DNA from: Rugamonas fusca
GTDB taxonomy: Bacteria > Pseudomonadota > Gammaproteobacteria > Burkholderiales > Burkholderiaceae_D
NCBI RefSeq assembly: GCF_014042365.1
Contig: NZ_JACEZS010000001.1
Location: forward strand, 62,001 to 126,000
Direction of reading: 5' to 3'
Length of the DNA: 64,000 bases
In this document: one piece after another, positions 43,050-52,112 of the stretch
How the letters are laid out: each line of letters starts with the position of its first letter
Numbering within the stretch: the first letter of the stretch is position 1
Program-made: the position numbers and the translations under genes
The notes under the pieces: model-generated
Databases searched by the model: none
The model's input: the letters and a program-made list of their open reading frames with translations, nothing else
What the model was told of the DNA's origin: nothing

Positions 43050-44612
43050 CTAGCTGCCGATGCTGGCCTCCTGGCAGGTGGCCGGCGCCGTGGTCGCGGC
43101 TGCGGCCGTGGCAGCGGCCTTGGACACGCCACGCGGGCGCAGCGCATAGCGGTTCAAGCCGCCCATGTGGATGCGGCACAGGTAGTCGGGCCAGTCGATC
43201 TGCGCCGGATCGACGGGGAAGCGGGCCGCGTCCTCGGCGCCGAAGCGGCGCGCCAGCGCCATCAGCCGGTTGTTGTGGAAGCGGTAGCGCGGCGCCGTGT
43301 AGAACGAGAACGTCACGGCCAGCGTCTGGGTGGTGCGCAGCGCCTCGATGGCCGGCGACTCGCCCGCGCCAAGCAGCCGGCGCACGCCGTTCCAGGCGCC
43401 CGTGCCGGCGCGCATGGCGCGCAGCATCAGCAGGAAGGCCGGGCGGCTCACCACCTGGAAGTCGCGCTTGGGCGCGTTGTAGAACAGGCGGTCGTACTGG
43501 CGCCAGTTGCGCTTGGCCTCGGTCTGGAACAGGTCGATCACCTTGCCCAGCTTGATCGGGTTGCCCGACCCCGTGCAAGCCTGGTAGATGCGGCGGGCCG
43601 GCGCCTCCGTCAGCGCTTCGGCGCTGGCCAGCAGGATGCTGTTGGCCACCAGGTCGGCCGGCACGATGTCGATCACTTCGTCCGGGCGGGCCGGGAAGAA
43701 GCTGGTCTTGCCGCGCGCGTAGGCCAGGATGATGGCGTCGGCCACCTTCACGCCTTCGATCCAGCCGGGCACCGGCTCCTGCAGCGTGCTTTCGATGATG
43801 GACGGGCGCACGATGGTCAGCGCGCGACCCTGCATGGCGCGCATGGCCAGCTGTTCGCCCATCCATTTGGTGAAGGTGTAGGTGTCGTTCCAGCCGTGGT
43901 AGTTGGCTTCGGCGATGCCCAGTTCCGTCAGGCGCGTGGCCAGTTGCTCGGGGTCCTGCACTTCCGCCTTGACCTGGGTGATGCGGTGGTTCAGGTAGTC
44001 GAGCAGGTTGGACAGGTCGTAATAGCCGTCCGCGTGGCGCGCGATGCTGGCGCGGGCCGGGCGCACGATCTCCTCCTGCATGGCGCCGCGCTGGTAGCCG
44101 TTCACGTAGCAGGTGGAGACCTGGATCAGCGGCGCGTTGGCCGCGCGCGCCAGCGTGGACAGGTTGGCGATCGACAGCGCGTTGATGGCCAGCGCCTGGT
44201 CCAGCGCCTCGCGGAAGTTGACGCTGGCGGCCGCGTTGATCACCAGGTCCACGCGGCGGGTGAGGGCGTAGAACTCGCCCGGATCCAGGCCGAAGCTCGG
44301 TTCCGTCACTTCGCCCGTCACGCATTCGAGCTTGTCGGCGAAGAATTGTTCCAGGTAGCGGGGCCGTTCGGCGCGCAGCTTGTCGAACACGGAGGAAGCG
44401 GCCACTTCGCGCTCGAAGCGGGCGCGGGCCGTCACGCCGTTGCGGCCACCCCGTATCAGCAGGATCACGCCGCCCACGTCGGGCACGGCGCGGATCAGTT
44501 TTTCCAGTACCACCTTGGCCAAAAAGCCCGTGGTGCCCGTGATGAAGACCCGCTTGCCGGCCAGCGCCGGTCCAACTCCCAGGGCTGGCCCGGCGTTCAA
44601 AACATTGTTCAT
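43050..44612 (-). CDS. Fatty acyl-CoA reductase, male-sterility/FAR type
   Basis: 520 residues. The N-terminal Rossmann motif VFITGTTGFLAKVVLEKLIR binds NADPH, and the SDR-type YTFTK catalytic dyad (YxxxK) follows at about residue 235; LVINAAASVNFREALDQALAIN and LTIVRPSIIESTLQEPVPGW are typical of FAR enzymes, and the C-terminal half (from about 390) is the sterile domain. It reduces fatty acyl-CoA to a primary fatty alcohol. The start at 44612 is taken from AGAAG upstream, dropping a 21-residue extension. With the WS/DGAT gene next to it, the alcohol would go directly to wax ester synthesis. A broad low-complexity Ala/Thr stretch lies at the C terminus. Confidence 0.9.
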   Translation of the reverse strand: MNNVLNAGPALGVGPALAGKRVFITGTTGFLAKVVLEKLIRAVPDVGGVILLIRGGRNGVTARARFEREVAASSVFDKLRAERPRYLEQFFADKLECVTGEVTEPSFGLDPGEFYALTRRVDLVINAAASVNFREALDQALAINALSIANLSTLARAANAPLIQVSTCYVNGYQRGAMQEEIVRPARASIARHADGYYDLSNLLDYLNHRITQVKAEVQDPEQLATRLTELGIAEANYHGWNDTYTFTKWMGEQLAMRAMQGRALTIVRPSIIESTLQEPVPGWIEGVKVADAIILAYARGKTSFFPARPDEVIDIVPADLVANSILLASAEALTEAPARRIYQACTGSGNPIKLGKVIDLFQTEAKRNWRQYDRLFYNAPKRDFQVVSRPAFLLMLRAMRAGTGAWNGVRRLLGAGESPAIEALRTTQTLAVTFSFYTAPRYRFHNNRLMALARRFGAEDAARFPVDPAQIDWPDYLCRIHMGGLNRYALRPRGVSKAAATAAAATTAPATCQEASIGS

Positions 44613-45109
44613 ATTCTTCTCAGTCTCTTTAATTGCTTGCAACCTTCGTTCGATACGGTGAGGACTTGCCCGCACCGTGTTTTTACTTTTACGGCTTGCC
44701 GCGCCGTCGAGGTTTGCTCCACATTCTTTGTGAGAAGTTTGCTGCGCCGCGCGGGAGGCGGTGGCCGGCCCGCGCGCTTGCCCGGAGAAAACGTATCAAT
44801 ACTGCAATAGACTCCGGTTTCGATCTTAATGCGAAACAGTGGCGTGGCAGGCCACAATGCCTAGTCCCGGCGAGCCAAACGCATGGCGCGGCGAGTCACG
44901 CGCGGCCCGCGGCGGCGGCGCCAGAGAGGGAAAAAGGGGGCAAAACCGGGAACGGGATTTGTGTTGCGTTTCGTCTATTTTGTTGTCAATTTCATACAGC
45001 AAAAAACTGCTTGCAAGCAATAATTAGGGAACAATTGTCCGGGACAGGCCTGTTTCGACTATCATGCAAGTCTGATATTTGATCTTCAACCAGCGTTTCT
45101 CGGCCTGGC
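44613..45109. other. 497-bp divergent intergenic region between the FAR and GGDEF/EAL genes
   Basis: No gene supported. Near FAR there is a 6-bp hairpin (44655-44660 with 44673-44678) followed by TTTTT on the plus strand. The nonamer TGCTTGCAA occurs twice, at 44634-44642 and 45008-45016; the second is part of the perfect 12-bp palindrome TGCTTGCAAGCA (45008-45019). Further on, TTGTCC (45035-45040) and TATCAT (45060-45065) could form a weak promoter with 19-bp spacing for the GGDEF/EAL gene. Confidence 0.45.
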
Positions 45110-47347
45110 GTGATGCGGGCCGCGGCGCGTAGCCATGTCCACCGCATGCCCAGAACCGTGTTGATTGAGCCGACCCCGTTGACGTCTGCCACTGCCGCCG
45201 CGCCGCGCGCGCGGGTGACGGCCGGGGGCATGCTGTTCGCCGGGCTGGCGCTGCTGCTGGTGCTGGTCTGGCTCAGCCCCTGGACGGCGCCTCTCAAGCA
45301 AAGCGAAGTGCTGTTCTCGGCCGCCGCCCATACCATCTTCGAGCTGTTCGCCGTGGTGGTGGCGGGCCTCATTTTCGCCGTATCGTGGAACGCCCATCAG
45401 CGCGAACGGGCCGGCAACACCATGATCCTGGCCTGCGGTTTCCTGGCCGTGGGCCTGATCGACCTGGCCCACCTGCTGTCCTACAAGGGCATGCCCGATT
45501 TCGTCACGCCGGCCTCGCCGCAAAAGGCGATCGCGTTCTGGCTGTGCGCCCGCTACGCGGTCGCGCTGACGTTGCTGGTGGTGGCGCTGCGGCCCTGGAC
45601 CCGCTTCCGCAGCAACGCCACGCGCTACCTGATGCTGGCAGGGGCCCTGGCGTTGACGGCTGCCGTCTACGGCCTGCAACTGTACGCGCCGGAGATCTGG
45701 CCCGTCATGTTCGTGCCCGGCGAGGGGCTGACCTCCATCAAGCTGGCGGCCGAATATGGCATCGTTGCCATCCTGCTGGTGCCGCTGGCGCTGTTCTGGC
45801 GCGCGCCGGCGTCCGAGGCCACGCCGCTGCTGCGGGCCACGGCCATCACCATCCTGAGCGAATTGTGCTTCACGCTGTACGCCAACGTGAACGACATCTT
45901 CAGCCTGCTGGGCCACTTGTACAAGGTGGTGGCCTATGGCTACATCTACCAGGCCGTGTTCGTATCGAGCGTGCGCGAGCCGTTCCTGCGTCTGTCGACC
46001 GCCGTGCGCCAGCAGCGCGCCGCCGAGGACCGGCTGCACTTCCTGGCCTACCACGACCCGCTGACGGAGCTGCCCAACCGGCTCATGGCCCGCACCAGCT
46101 TCCGCGACGCCGTGGCGCGCCAGAACGGCGGCCGGCTGGCGCTGGTGTTCCTCGACCTCGACAATTTCAAGCAGATCAACGACAGCCTGGGCCACCTGCA
46201 GGGCGACCGGGTGCTGCAGGAAATGGCGAACCGGCTGCGCGCGCTGGCGCCGCCCGGCGCCACGGTGAGCCGCCAGGGTGGTGACGAATTCCTGCTGGTG
46301 TGGAGCATCCTGCCCGATGCGCCGGCGCTGGCGCCGGTGCTGGACATGCTGCTGCACCGGCTGCAGGAACCGATCGCACTGGCTGGCCAGGAACTGGCCA
46401 CCACCGTCTCGGCCGGCGTGGCGCTGGCGCCCGACGACGGCGCCGACTTCGACACCCTGCTGCAAAAGGCCGACACGGCCATGTACCACGCCAAGCACCA
46501 GGGCCGCAACACCTGGTGCAGTTTCGCGCCGCGCATGTTGTCGGACGCGGCCGACCGGCTCGATATCCGCAATGGCCTGGCGCAGGCGCTGCAACGGGAT
46601 GAACTGCTGCTGTATTACCAGCCCCAGTTCGACCTGGCCAGCGGCCGTATGATCGGCGTGGAGGCGTTGATCCGCTGGCAGCGCCCGGGCCACGGCCTGG
46701 TGTCGCCGGCCCGCTTCATTCCGGTGGCCGAGGAGTGCGGCCTGATGGTGCCGATCGGCGCCTGGGTGCTGCGCACGGCGTGCCGCCAGATGGCCGAGTG
46801 GCGCGCGGCGGGCGTGCCGCACATGGTGGTCGCGGTCAACCTGTCGGCCCTGCAGTTCGGCCGGGGCGACCTGGAACAGGACGTGCGCGCGGCGCTGGAA
46901 CAGGCCGGGCTGCCGGCGGGCTGGCTGGAACTGGAACTGACGGAGTCCATCCTGCTGCAAAACCCGGAGCAGGTGCTGGCCGTTGTGCAGCGGCTGCGCA
47001 AGCTGGGGGTGAGCCTGTCGGTGGACGATTTTGGCACCGGCTATTCCAGCCTGGCTTATCTCAAGCAGTTCGCCGTCGACAAACTCAAGATCGACCAGTC
47101 GTTCGTGCGCGCCATCGACGCCCACCCGGACGACACGGCCATCGTGCGCGCCATCGTCCAGATGGCCCACAGCCTGGGCCTGAAGACCATCGCCGAGGGC
47201 GTGGAGAACGCGGCCGTGATGGAGTTGCTGCGCAAGCTAGGCTGCGACGAGGTGCAAGGCTATCACTATGCGCGCCCGCTGCCGGCGGCCGACACGCTGC
47301 CCTTCATCCTGGCCGCGCAATCGGGCCCGGCGCCGGCCACGGCCTGA
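45110..47347 (+). CDS. MASE3-GGDEF-EAL cyclic-di-GMP enzyme
   Basis: 745 residues. N-terminal MASE3 membrane sensor (about residues 35-300; HTIFELFAVVVAGLIFAVSW and GLIDLAHLLSYKGMPDF), then GGDEF with an intact RQGGDEF motif, then an EAL domain. EAL catalytic residues all look intact: VEALIRW, NLSALQF, ELTESI, VDDFGTGYSSLAYLKQ, KIDQSF, AEGVE. It could both make and break c-di-GMP; which activity wins cannot be told. The start is uncertain: GTG 45110, ATG 45113 and ATG 45146 are all in frame with no strong ribosome site. It is divergent from the wax ester genes and ends convergently with the chemoreceptor gene. Confidence 0.9.
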   Translation: MMRAAARSHVHRMPRTVLIEPTPLTSATAAAPRARVTAGGMLFAGLALLLVLVWLSPWTAPLKQSEVLFSAAAHTIFELFAVVVAGLIFAVSWNAHQRERAGNTMILACGFLAVGLIDLAHLLSYKGMPDFVTPASPQKAIAFWLCARYAVALTLLVVALRPWTRFRSNATRYLMLAGALALTAAVYGLQLYAPEIWPVMFVPGEGLTSIKLAAEYGIVAILLVPLALFWRAPASEATPLLRATAITILSELCFTLYANVNDIFSLLGHLYKVVAYGYIYQAVFVSSVREPFLRLSTAVRQQRAAEDRLHFLAYHDPLTELPNRLMARTSFRDAVARQNGGRLALVFLDLDNFKQINDSLGHLQGDRVLQEMANRLRALAPPGATVSRQGGDEFLLVWSILPDAPALAPVLDMLLHRLQEPIALAGQELATTVSAGVALAPDDGADFDTLLQKADTAMYHAKHQGRNTWCSFAPRMLSDAADRLDIRNGLAQALQRDELLLYYQPQFDLASGRMIGVEALIRWQRPGHGLVSPARFIPVAEECGLMVPIGAWVLRTACRQMAEWRAAGVPHMVVAVNLSALQFGRGDLEQDVRAALEQAGLPAGWLELELTESILLQNPEQVLAVVQRLRKLGVSLSVDDFGTGYSSLAYLKQFAVDKLKIDQSFVRAIDAHPDDTAIVRAIVQMAHSLGLKTIAEGVENAAVMELLRKLGCDEVQGYHYARPLPAADTLPFILAAQSGPAPATA

Positions 47348-47378
47348 CCGGCCGGCCGCCGCCCGCCGCTTCCAGCGT

Positions 47379-49067
47379 TCAGGCCACGCGCCGCAAGGTG
47401 CGCTGCGTCCGGTGCGGCCGCTCCGTCGCTTGCGCCGTTCCGCGCGCCGTTTGCATCACGGGTGCCGGCCGCACCGCCGGCGTGGCCAGCTGCAGGGCGG
47501 GCGCGCGCGTGGTGCTGGTGTTGAGGCGGAAGTGATCGACCAGCACGGCCAGATGGTGCGCCTGCTGCTGCATGCACTGTGCCGTGCCCACGGCCTGGCT
47601 GACCACGGCCGCGTTTTGCTGGGTGATGGTGTCGAGCTGACCCACGGCCTGGTTGACCTGCACGATGCCGTCGCTCTGTTCCTTGCTCGCGCCGTTGATG
47701 TCGGCCATCAGGCAGGCCGCATGGGTCACCGACTGCACGATATCGTCCATCACCCGTCCGGCGTCCGTCACCAGCACGTTGCCCTGGTCGATCGCGTCCA
47801 CGCAATCGCCGATCAGGACCTTGATTTCCTTGGCCGCCCCGGCGGCGCGCTGGGCCAGGTTGCGCACCTCGGTGGCCACCACTGCAAAGCCGCGGCCCTG
47901 TTCGCCGGCGCGGGCCGCTTCCACGGCCGCGTTCAGCGCCAGGATGTTGGTCTGGAACGCGATGCCGTCGATGACGCCGACGATGTCGGCCATCTTGCCT
48001 GAATGGCCGCGGATGGTGGACATGGTGGAGACCACCTGGCGCACGGCGTGGCCGCCGTCAGCGGCCACGCCGGCGGCCGAGTTGACCAGCGCCGTCGCCT
48101 CGTGAGCGTTGTCGGCGTTGCTGCGCACGGTGCTGGTCAGTTCATCCATCGTGGCGGCCGTCTGCTCCAGCGAGGCGGCCTGCGATTCGGTGCGCGCGGA
48201 CAGGTCGGCGTTGCCGCTGGAGAGGTCGGCGGCGGCGTCGTTGACAACACCGCTCGCTTCCTTGATCTGCCCCACCAGCAGCTTGACGTTGATCTGCAGG
48301 ATGCGCAGCGCCTGCAAGGCGTCGATCGCTTCCTTGCTGCCATGGGCCGGCATGGCGCCGGTCAGGTCGCCCGTGCTCATCTGGTTCAGGCCGCGCCGCA
48401 GCTCATCGAGCGGTGCGAGCATGCTGCGCTGTAGCAGCACCCAGCACAGTCCCAGCAGCACCATGCCCAGGCCGGCGCCGGCCGCCGACACCATGCTGCC
48501 CTGGGCGATGGCCATCCACAGCATGACGCCAAACAGCAGCAGCATCAGGCTGCCGGCCACACCCAACTGGCGATTCATGGGACATTCCGCCAGCGCGGCC
48601 ACATGCCGCCATGGCGAACGGCGCGCCACCACGCCCTCGTGCACCCACAGCGGCTCGCGGCCCTCGCGCAGCTTGCGGTAAGCCAGTTCCGCCGCTTCCA
48701 CCTTGGCCCGGCTCGGTTTGGTGCGGATCGACGTGTAGCCCACCATCCGGCCTTGCTCCAGCAGCGGCGCCATGCTCGCCTCGACCCAGTAATGGTCGCC
48801 GTTCTTGCAACGGTTTTTTACCATGCCGGTCCAGGCCTTGCCCGCCTTGAGCGTGCGCCACAGGTCGGCGAACGCCACCTGCGGCATGTCCGGGTGGCGC
48901 ACGATGTTTTGCGGCGCGCCCAGCAGTTCTTCCTCGCTGAAGCCGCTGATAGTGATGAAGTCCTGGTTGACATAGGTGATGTTGCCCTGGAGGTCAGTCT
49001 TGGACACGATGGTTTGCGCGTCCTTCAGGACATACTCTTGGTTGGTGACGGGCAGGTTGTTACGCAT
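47379..49067 (-). CDS. Aer-like methyl-accepting chemotaxis protein with PAS domain
   Basis: 562 residues. N-terminal PAS sensor with the Aer-like opening [19 protein letters not shown] and [16 protein letters not shown], then two adjacent membrane helices (about residues 170-215, no periplasmic domain), a HAMP-like region, and the conserved signalling hairpin [31 protein letters not shown] with FAD in Aer senses redox or energy taxis; this would couple cell energy state to CheA. The start at 49067 has AGGAG upstream (49073-49077 on +). The C terminus carries a long Thr/Ala/Pro tail. No che genes are nearby. Confidence 0.9.
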   Translation of the reverse strand: MRNNLPVTNQEYVLKDAQTIVSKTDLQGNITYVNQDFITISGFSEEELLGAPQNIVRHPDMPQVAFADLWRTLKAGKAWTGMVKNRCKNGDHYWVEASMAPLLEQGRMVGYTSIRTKPSRAKVEAAELAYRKLREGREPLWVHEGVVARRSPWRHVAALAECPMNRQLGVAGSLMLLLFGVMLWMAIAQGSMVSAAGAGLGMVLLGLCWVLLQRSMLAPLDELRRGLNQMSTGDLTGAMPAHGSKEAIDALQALRILQINVKLLVGQIKEASGVVNDAAADLSSGNADLSARTESQAASLEQTAATMDELTSTVRSNADNAHEATALVNSAAGVAADGGHAVRQVVSTMSTIRGHSGKMADIVGVIDGIAFQTNILALNAAVEAARAGEQGRGFAVVATEVRNLAQRAAGAAKEIKVLIGDCVDAIDQGNVLVTDAGRVMDDIVQSVTHAACLMADINGASKEQSDGIVQVNQAVGQLDTITQQNAAVVSQAVGTAQCMQQQAHHLAVLVDHFRLNTSTTRAPALQLATPAVRPAPVMQTARGTAQATERPHRTQRTLRRVA

Positions 49068-49174
49068 CGGATACTCCTGTTTGCGATGGTGACAGCAGGA
49101 TCGCAGGCCGGTCCGGGTGGCGGACAAGTGGCATGCGGAGGATATGGCCGGGAAAATGCTTCCCGTGGAGGAAT

Positions 49175-49203
49175 AATATATCGCAAATCAATGCAATTGC
49201 CAG
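49175..49203 (-). promoter_or_regulatory. Putative promoter of the chemoreceptor gene
   Basis: On the minus strand, -35 CTGGCA (49198-49203) and -10 TATATT (49175-49180) with 17-bp spacing, in the AT-rich 217-bp gap between the LuxR regulator and the chemoreceptor. CCAAAT and ATTTGG (49212-49231) form an inverted repeat just upstream. Confidence 0.4.
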
Positions 49204-49284
49204 ATTCGCTGCCAAATATTATTTTATTTGGTTAATTTGCTAAATTCGAGATTTGCGCGTTGTCCAGGACATGGTGCCCGCGCC

Positions 49285-51975
49285 TCAGGCGATGATGCCC
49301 AGCTTGCGCGCGATCGCCACCGCCTGGGTACGGCTCTGGGCATGGAGCTTTGTGTTGATGTTGCGCAGATGGGTGCGCACCGTGCTGTCCGAGACAAACA
49401 GCTTTTCGGCCAGCGCACTGTTCGAGTAGCCGTCCGCCAACAGTGCCAGGATGCGTGTCTCTTTTTGGGTCAACGGTTCGGCCAGCGCGGCGCCGGCGCC
49501 CGTTTCCGGCGCCGTTTCCATTTCCGCCTCGGCCGGCGGGAAGGCTTGCGCCAGCCGCAGCAGGTAGTCGCTGAACAGGGGATCGGGGCGGGCCGCCGGG
49601 TCGGCGCGCAGGCTGTCGTGCAGGCGGCGCACCAGCAGGCCCGCCACCGGGCCTTCGTCCACGATCAGCCGCACGAAGCCTTCGCCGCTGGCCTCGCGCA
49701 GCGCCTGCTGCATGGCCGTTTGCGCGGCGCGCGCCTGGCCCGCATGGTGCAGGGCGATGGCGCGCAGCAGTTGCAGCTTGAGCTGGCGCCGCACGCGGCC
49801 CTCGGCCGCCGCTTCCGCCAGCGCTGCTTCAAGCTGGTCGAGCGCGGCGTCGGCCGGGCCGAAGTGCGCTTCCCAGCGCAGCCGTCCCAGGTCGAAATGC
49901 TCCACGTCGTGCGCCAGCAGGCGCAGCGCGCGCACGCGGGTCCACACGGCCGTGTCGTTGGCCCGTTCCAGTTCCTCGCGGGCGGCCACGCGGTTGCCTT
50001 GCAAGAGCAGCATGCGCGCCCGTTCCAGCTTGGCGCTGGCCACCACGCGCGGCAACTGGCGCTGGTAGCCTGTGTATTCGAGTTCGCTCAGGTATTGCAG
50101 CATCATGTCGATGTCGCCGCGCGTGAAAGCGATCCGGGCCAGGCGGGTGTAGCCGATGATCATGTGGTCGGCCAGCGCCACGTCCTTGGCCAGCGGCACG
50201 TAGACGTTGAACAGGTGGGCCGCCGTGCGCAGTTCGTTCGCTTCGTACAGCGCGTCCGCGTACAGCACGCCGGCGAAGGCGTTGCCGTGCGTGTGGGTGT
50301 AGGACGGCGCGTGCGTGGTGTTGACGGCCAGCCGGAAGCGCGCGCTGGCCTGGCGCAGCCGGCCGCCTTCGAGGTCCAGGATGCCTTCGATGGATTCCGA
50401 ATACATGCGGTTGAAGATGCCGGCGCCGTCGCCCTGTTTGCGGCGGGCCGCGTCCAGCATCTGGTGCGACTGCTGGTACTGGCCCAGCGAACAGAGGATC
50501 AGCGCCATGCCGTTGATGAGCATGCTTTCCGCGAACGGCTTGCTGAGCGGGAGCTGGGCCAGCGCCTCCATGCCGGCCACGCTGGCTTCTTCGATGCGGT
50601 CCATCATCGTCAGCAGCGACGGGCGCAGGGCCAATAGGTGGGCGCGCACGTCGGGATCGGTGGAATCGGCGCAGCCGGACGCTTCCAGCACGGCCATCCC
50701 TTCGCGCGGGCCGCGGCTCAGGGCCAGCGCCCACGTCTTGACCACCACCAGCATCGGCGCCTGTGCCAGCGCGGCGGCCGGAATAGCGCTGAACCAGCGC
50801 GTGAGCAGGTGCATGCGGCCTTCTTCCAGCAGCCCTTCGGCGTGCTGTTGCAGCAGCCGCAGCGCCAGTTCCAGGTTGCCGCCATCGAGCGCGTGGTCGA
50901 TGGCGGGCACGATGCCGCCCTGGGCCTGGTACCAGTCCGATGCGGCGCGGTGCAGCCGCTGTTCTTCGCCCGGCATGGTGATCCGCAGTTGCTGGCGCAG
51001 GAAGCCGGCGAACAGGCTGTGGTAGCGGTAGGTGCCCGGTTCGCCTTCGATGGGCTGGATGAACAGGTTGGCCTGTTCCAGCGCGGCCAGCAGCTGGGCG
51101 CTGTCCTCGCGGCCCAGCAGGGCGTCGCACAGCGAGGCGTTCAGGTGGCGCAGGATGGAGGTGCGCAGCAGGAAGTCGCGCACCGTGCCGCTCTGGCGGG
51201 CCAGCACGTCGTCGGCCAGGTAGTCGGCCACGGCGTCATTGGAGCCGGAGAAGCGGGCGATGAAGTCGGCCCGGCCTTCCTGCCGTTCCAGCGCCATCGA
51301 GGCCAGCCACAGGGCGGCGGCCCAGCCTTCCGTCTTGCGGTACAGGGCCGCCAGGTCGGCCTCGCCCAGTGCGATGTGGCGCTGGCCGGTGATGAATTCG
51401 GCCGCCTCGCCGGCCGAGAAGCGCAACTGGGTGGTGTCGATCTCCAGCAACTGGCCGCGCGCGCGCAGGCGGCCCAGGCCCAGGTCCGGGCGGCTGCGGG
51501 CGCCGATCACGAGCTGGCCGCGACGGGGCAGGTTGGCGATCAGTTCGCGCACCAGGTCCAGCACTGTGGGGTCGGTCACGTGTTCGAAATCGTCGAAGAA
51601 CAGCGCGAACGGGCTGGGATGGGCGGCCAGCCGTTCCATGATGTCGAGCGCGCCGTCGCTGGCGCCGGCCTGCTCGCCGTGCAACTGGGCCACGGCCGCC
51701 GCCAGGCAGGCCAGGAAGCGGGCCGGGTCGTTGTCGCTGCGGTCCAGCGTGAGCCATAGGGTTTCCACGCCGTCGGCCTCGAACTGGGCACGGCATTGCA
51801 GCATGGTGGTGGTCTTGCCGAATCCGGCCGGCGCCCGCACCAGCACCAGCCGCACCGACTGGGCCGCGCGCACGGCCTCCGCCACAGCCTTGCGCAGCAC
51901 TTGCGCGGCCGGCGGCGAGGGCGGATTGAGCTTGGCGGCGAGCCGGTTGGGCGCGACGCTGGTGGCTGGGTTCAT
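49285..51975 (-). CDS. MalT/AlkS-type LuxR transcriptional activator
   Basis: 896 residues, the size of MalT-family regulators. The N-terminal P-loop NTPase has RAPAGFGKTT (Walker A, residues 47-56) and LFFDDFEHVTDPTVLD (Walker B). The middle is a TPR-like sensor region (about 380-780), and the C terminus is a LuxR-type helix-turn-helix (ALAEPLTQKETRILALLADG then TVRTHLRNINTKL). These activators bind ATP and an inducer and turn on nearby operons; AlkS for alkanes is a well-known relative. Its start lies 137 bases from the divergent acyl-CoA dehydrogenase operon, so it likely controls that operon. The inducer is not known. Confidence 0.9.
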   Translation of the reverse strand: MNPATSVAPNRLAAKLNPPSPPAAQVLRKAVAEAVRAAQSVRLVLVRAPAGFGKTTTMLQCRAQFEADGVETLWLTLDRSDNDPARFLACLAAAVAQLHGEQAGASDGALDIMERLAAHPSPFALFFDDFEHVTDPTVLDLVRELIANLPRRGQLVIGARSRPDLGLGRLRARGQLLEIDTTQLRFSAGEAAEFITGQRHIALGEADLAALYRKTEGWAAALWLASMALERQEGRADFIARFSGSNDAVADYLADDVLARQSGTVRDFLLRTSILRHLNASLCDALLGREDSAQLLAALEQANLFIQPIEGEPGTYRYHSLFAGFLRQQLRITMPGEEQRLHRAASDWYQAQGGIVPAIDHALDGGNLELALRLLQQHAEGLLEEGRMHLLTRWFSAIPAAALAQAPMLVVVKTWALALSRGPREGMAVLEASGCADSTDPDVRAHLLALRPSLLTMMDRIEEASVAGMEALAQLPLSKPFAESMLINGMALILCSLGQYQQSHQMLDAARRKQGDGAGIFNRMYSESIEGILDLEGGRLRQASARFRLAVNTTHAPSYTHTHGNAFAGVLYADALYEANELRTAAHLFNVYVPLAKDVALADHMIIGYTRLARIAFTRGDIDMMLQYLSELEYTGYQRQLPRVVASAKLERARMLLLQGNRVAAREELERANDTAVWTRVRALRLLAHDVEHFDLGRLRWEAHFGPADAALDQLEAALAEAAAEGRVRRQLKLQLLRAIALHHAGQARAAQTAMQQALREASGEGFVRLIVDEGPVAGLLVRRLHDSLRADPAARPDPLFSDYLLRLAQAFPPAEAEMETAPETGAGAALAEPLTQKETRILALLADGYSNSALAEKLFVSDSTVRTHLRNINTKLHAQSRTQAVAIARKLGIIA

Positions 51976-52033
51976 AGGGGAAGGTCAGTTGCGGGAGTCG
52001 CAATCTTACCGTTTTCAGGGGCGCGAGCGCAAT

Positions 52034-52078
52034 TCGTCGCTTCCGACGATGCGGGCACGGGCACCCCCTGCCTACAAT
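52034..52078 (+). promoter_or_regulatory. Promoter region of the acyl-CoA dehydrogenase operon with inverted repeat
   Basis: The inverted repeat TCGTCG-CTTC-CGACGA (52034-52049) is followed by a -10-like TACAAT (52073-52078) with no good -35. If the -10 is used, the repeat is centred near -43, where class II activators bind. This fits activation by the divergent MalT-type regulator. Confidence 0.45.
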
Positions 52079-52112
52079 ACTTGCATACTCAACTAATTGG
52101 AGACCTTGTCCC

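Noticed and set aside
43017-44810. 597-codon plus-strand frame opposite the fatty acyl-CoA reductase
   Set aside because: Antisense shadow. The minus-strand protein has full FAR motifs.
45086-47170. 694-codon minus-strand frame opposite the GGDEF/EAL gene
   Set aside because: Antisense shadow with His/Gln-rich composition and no motif.
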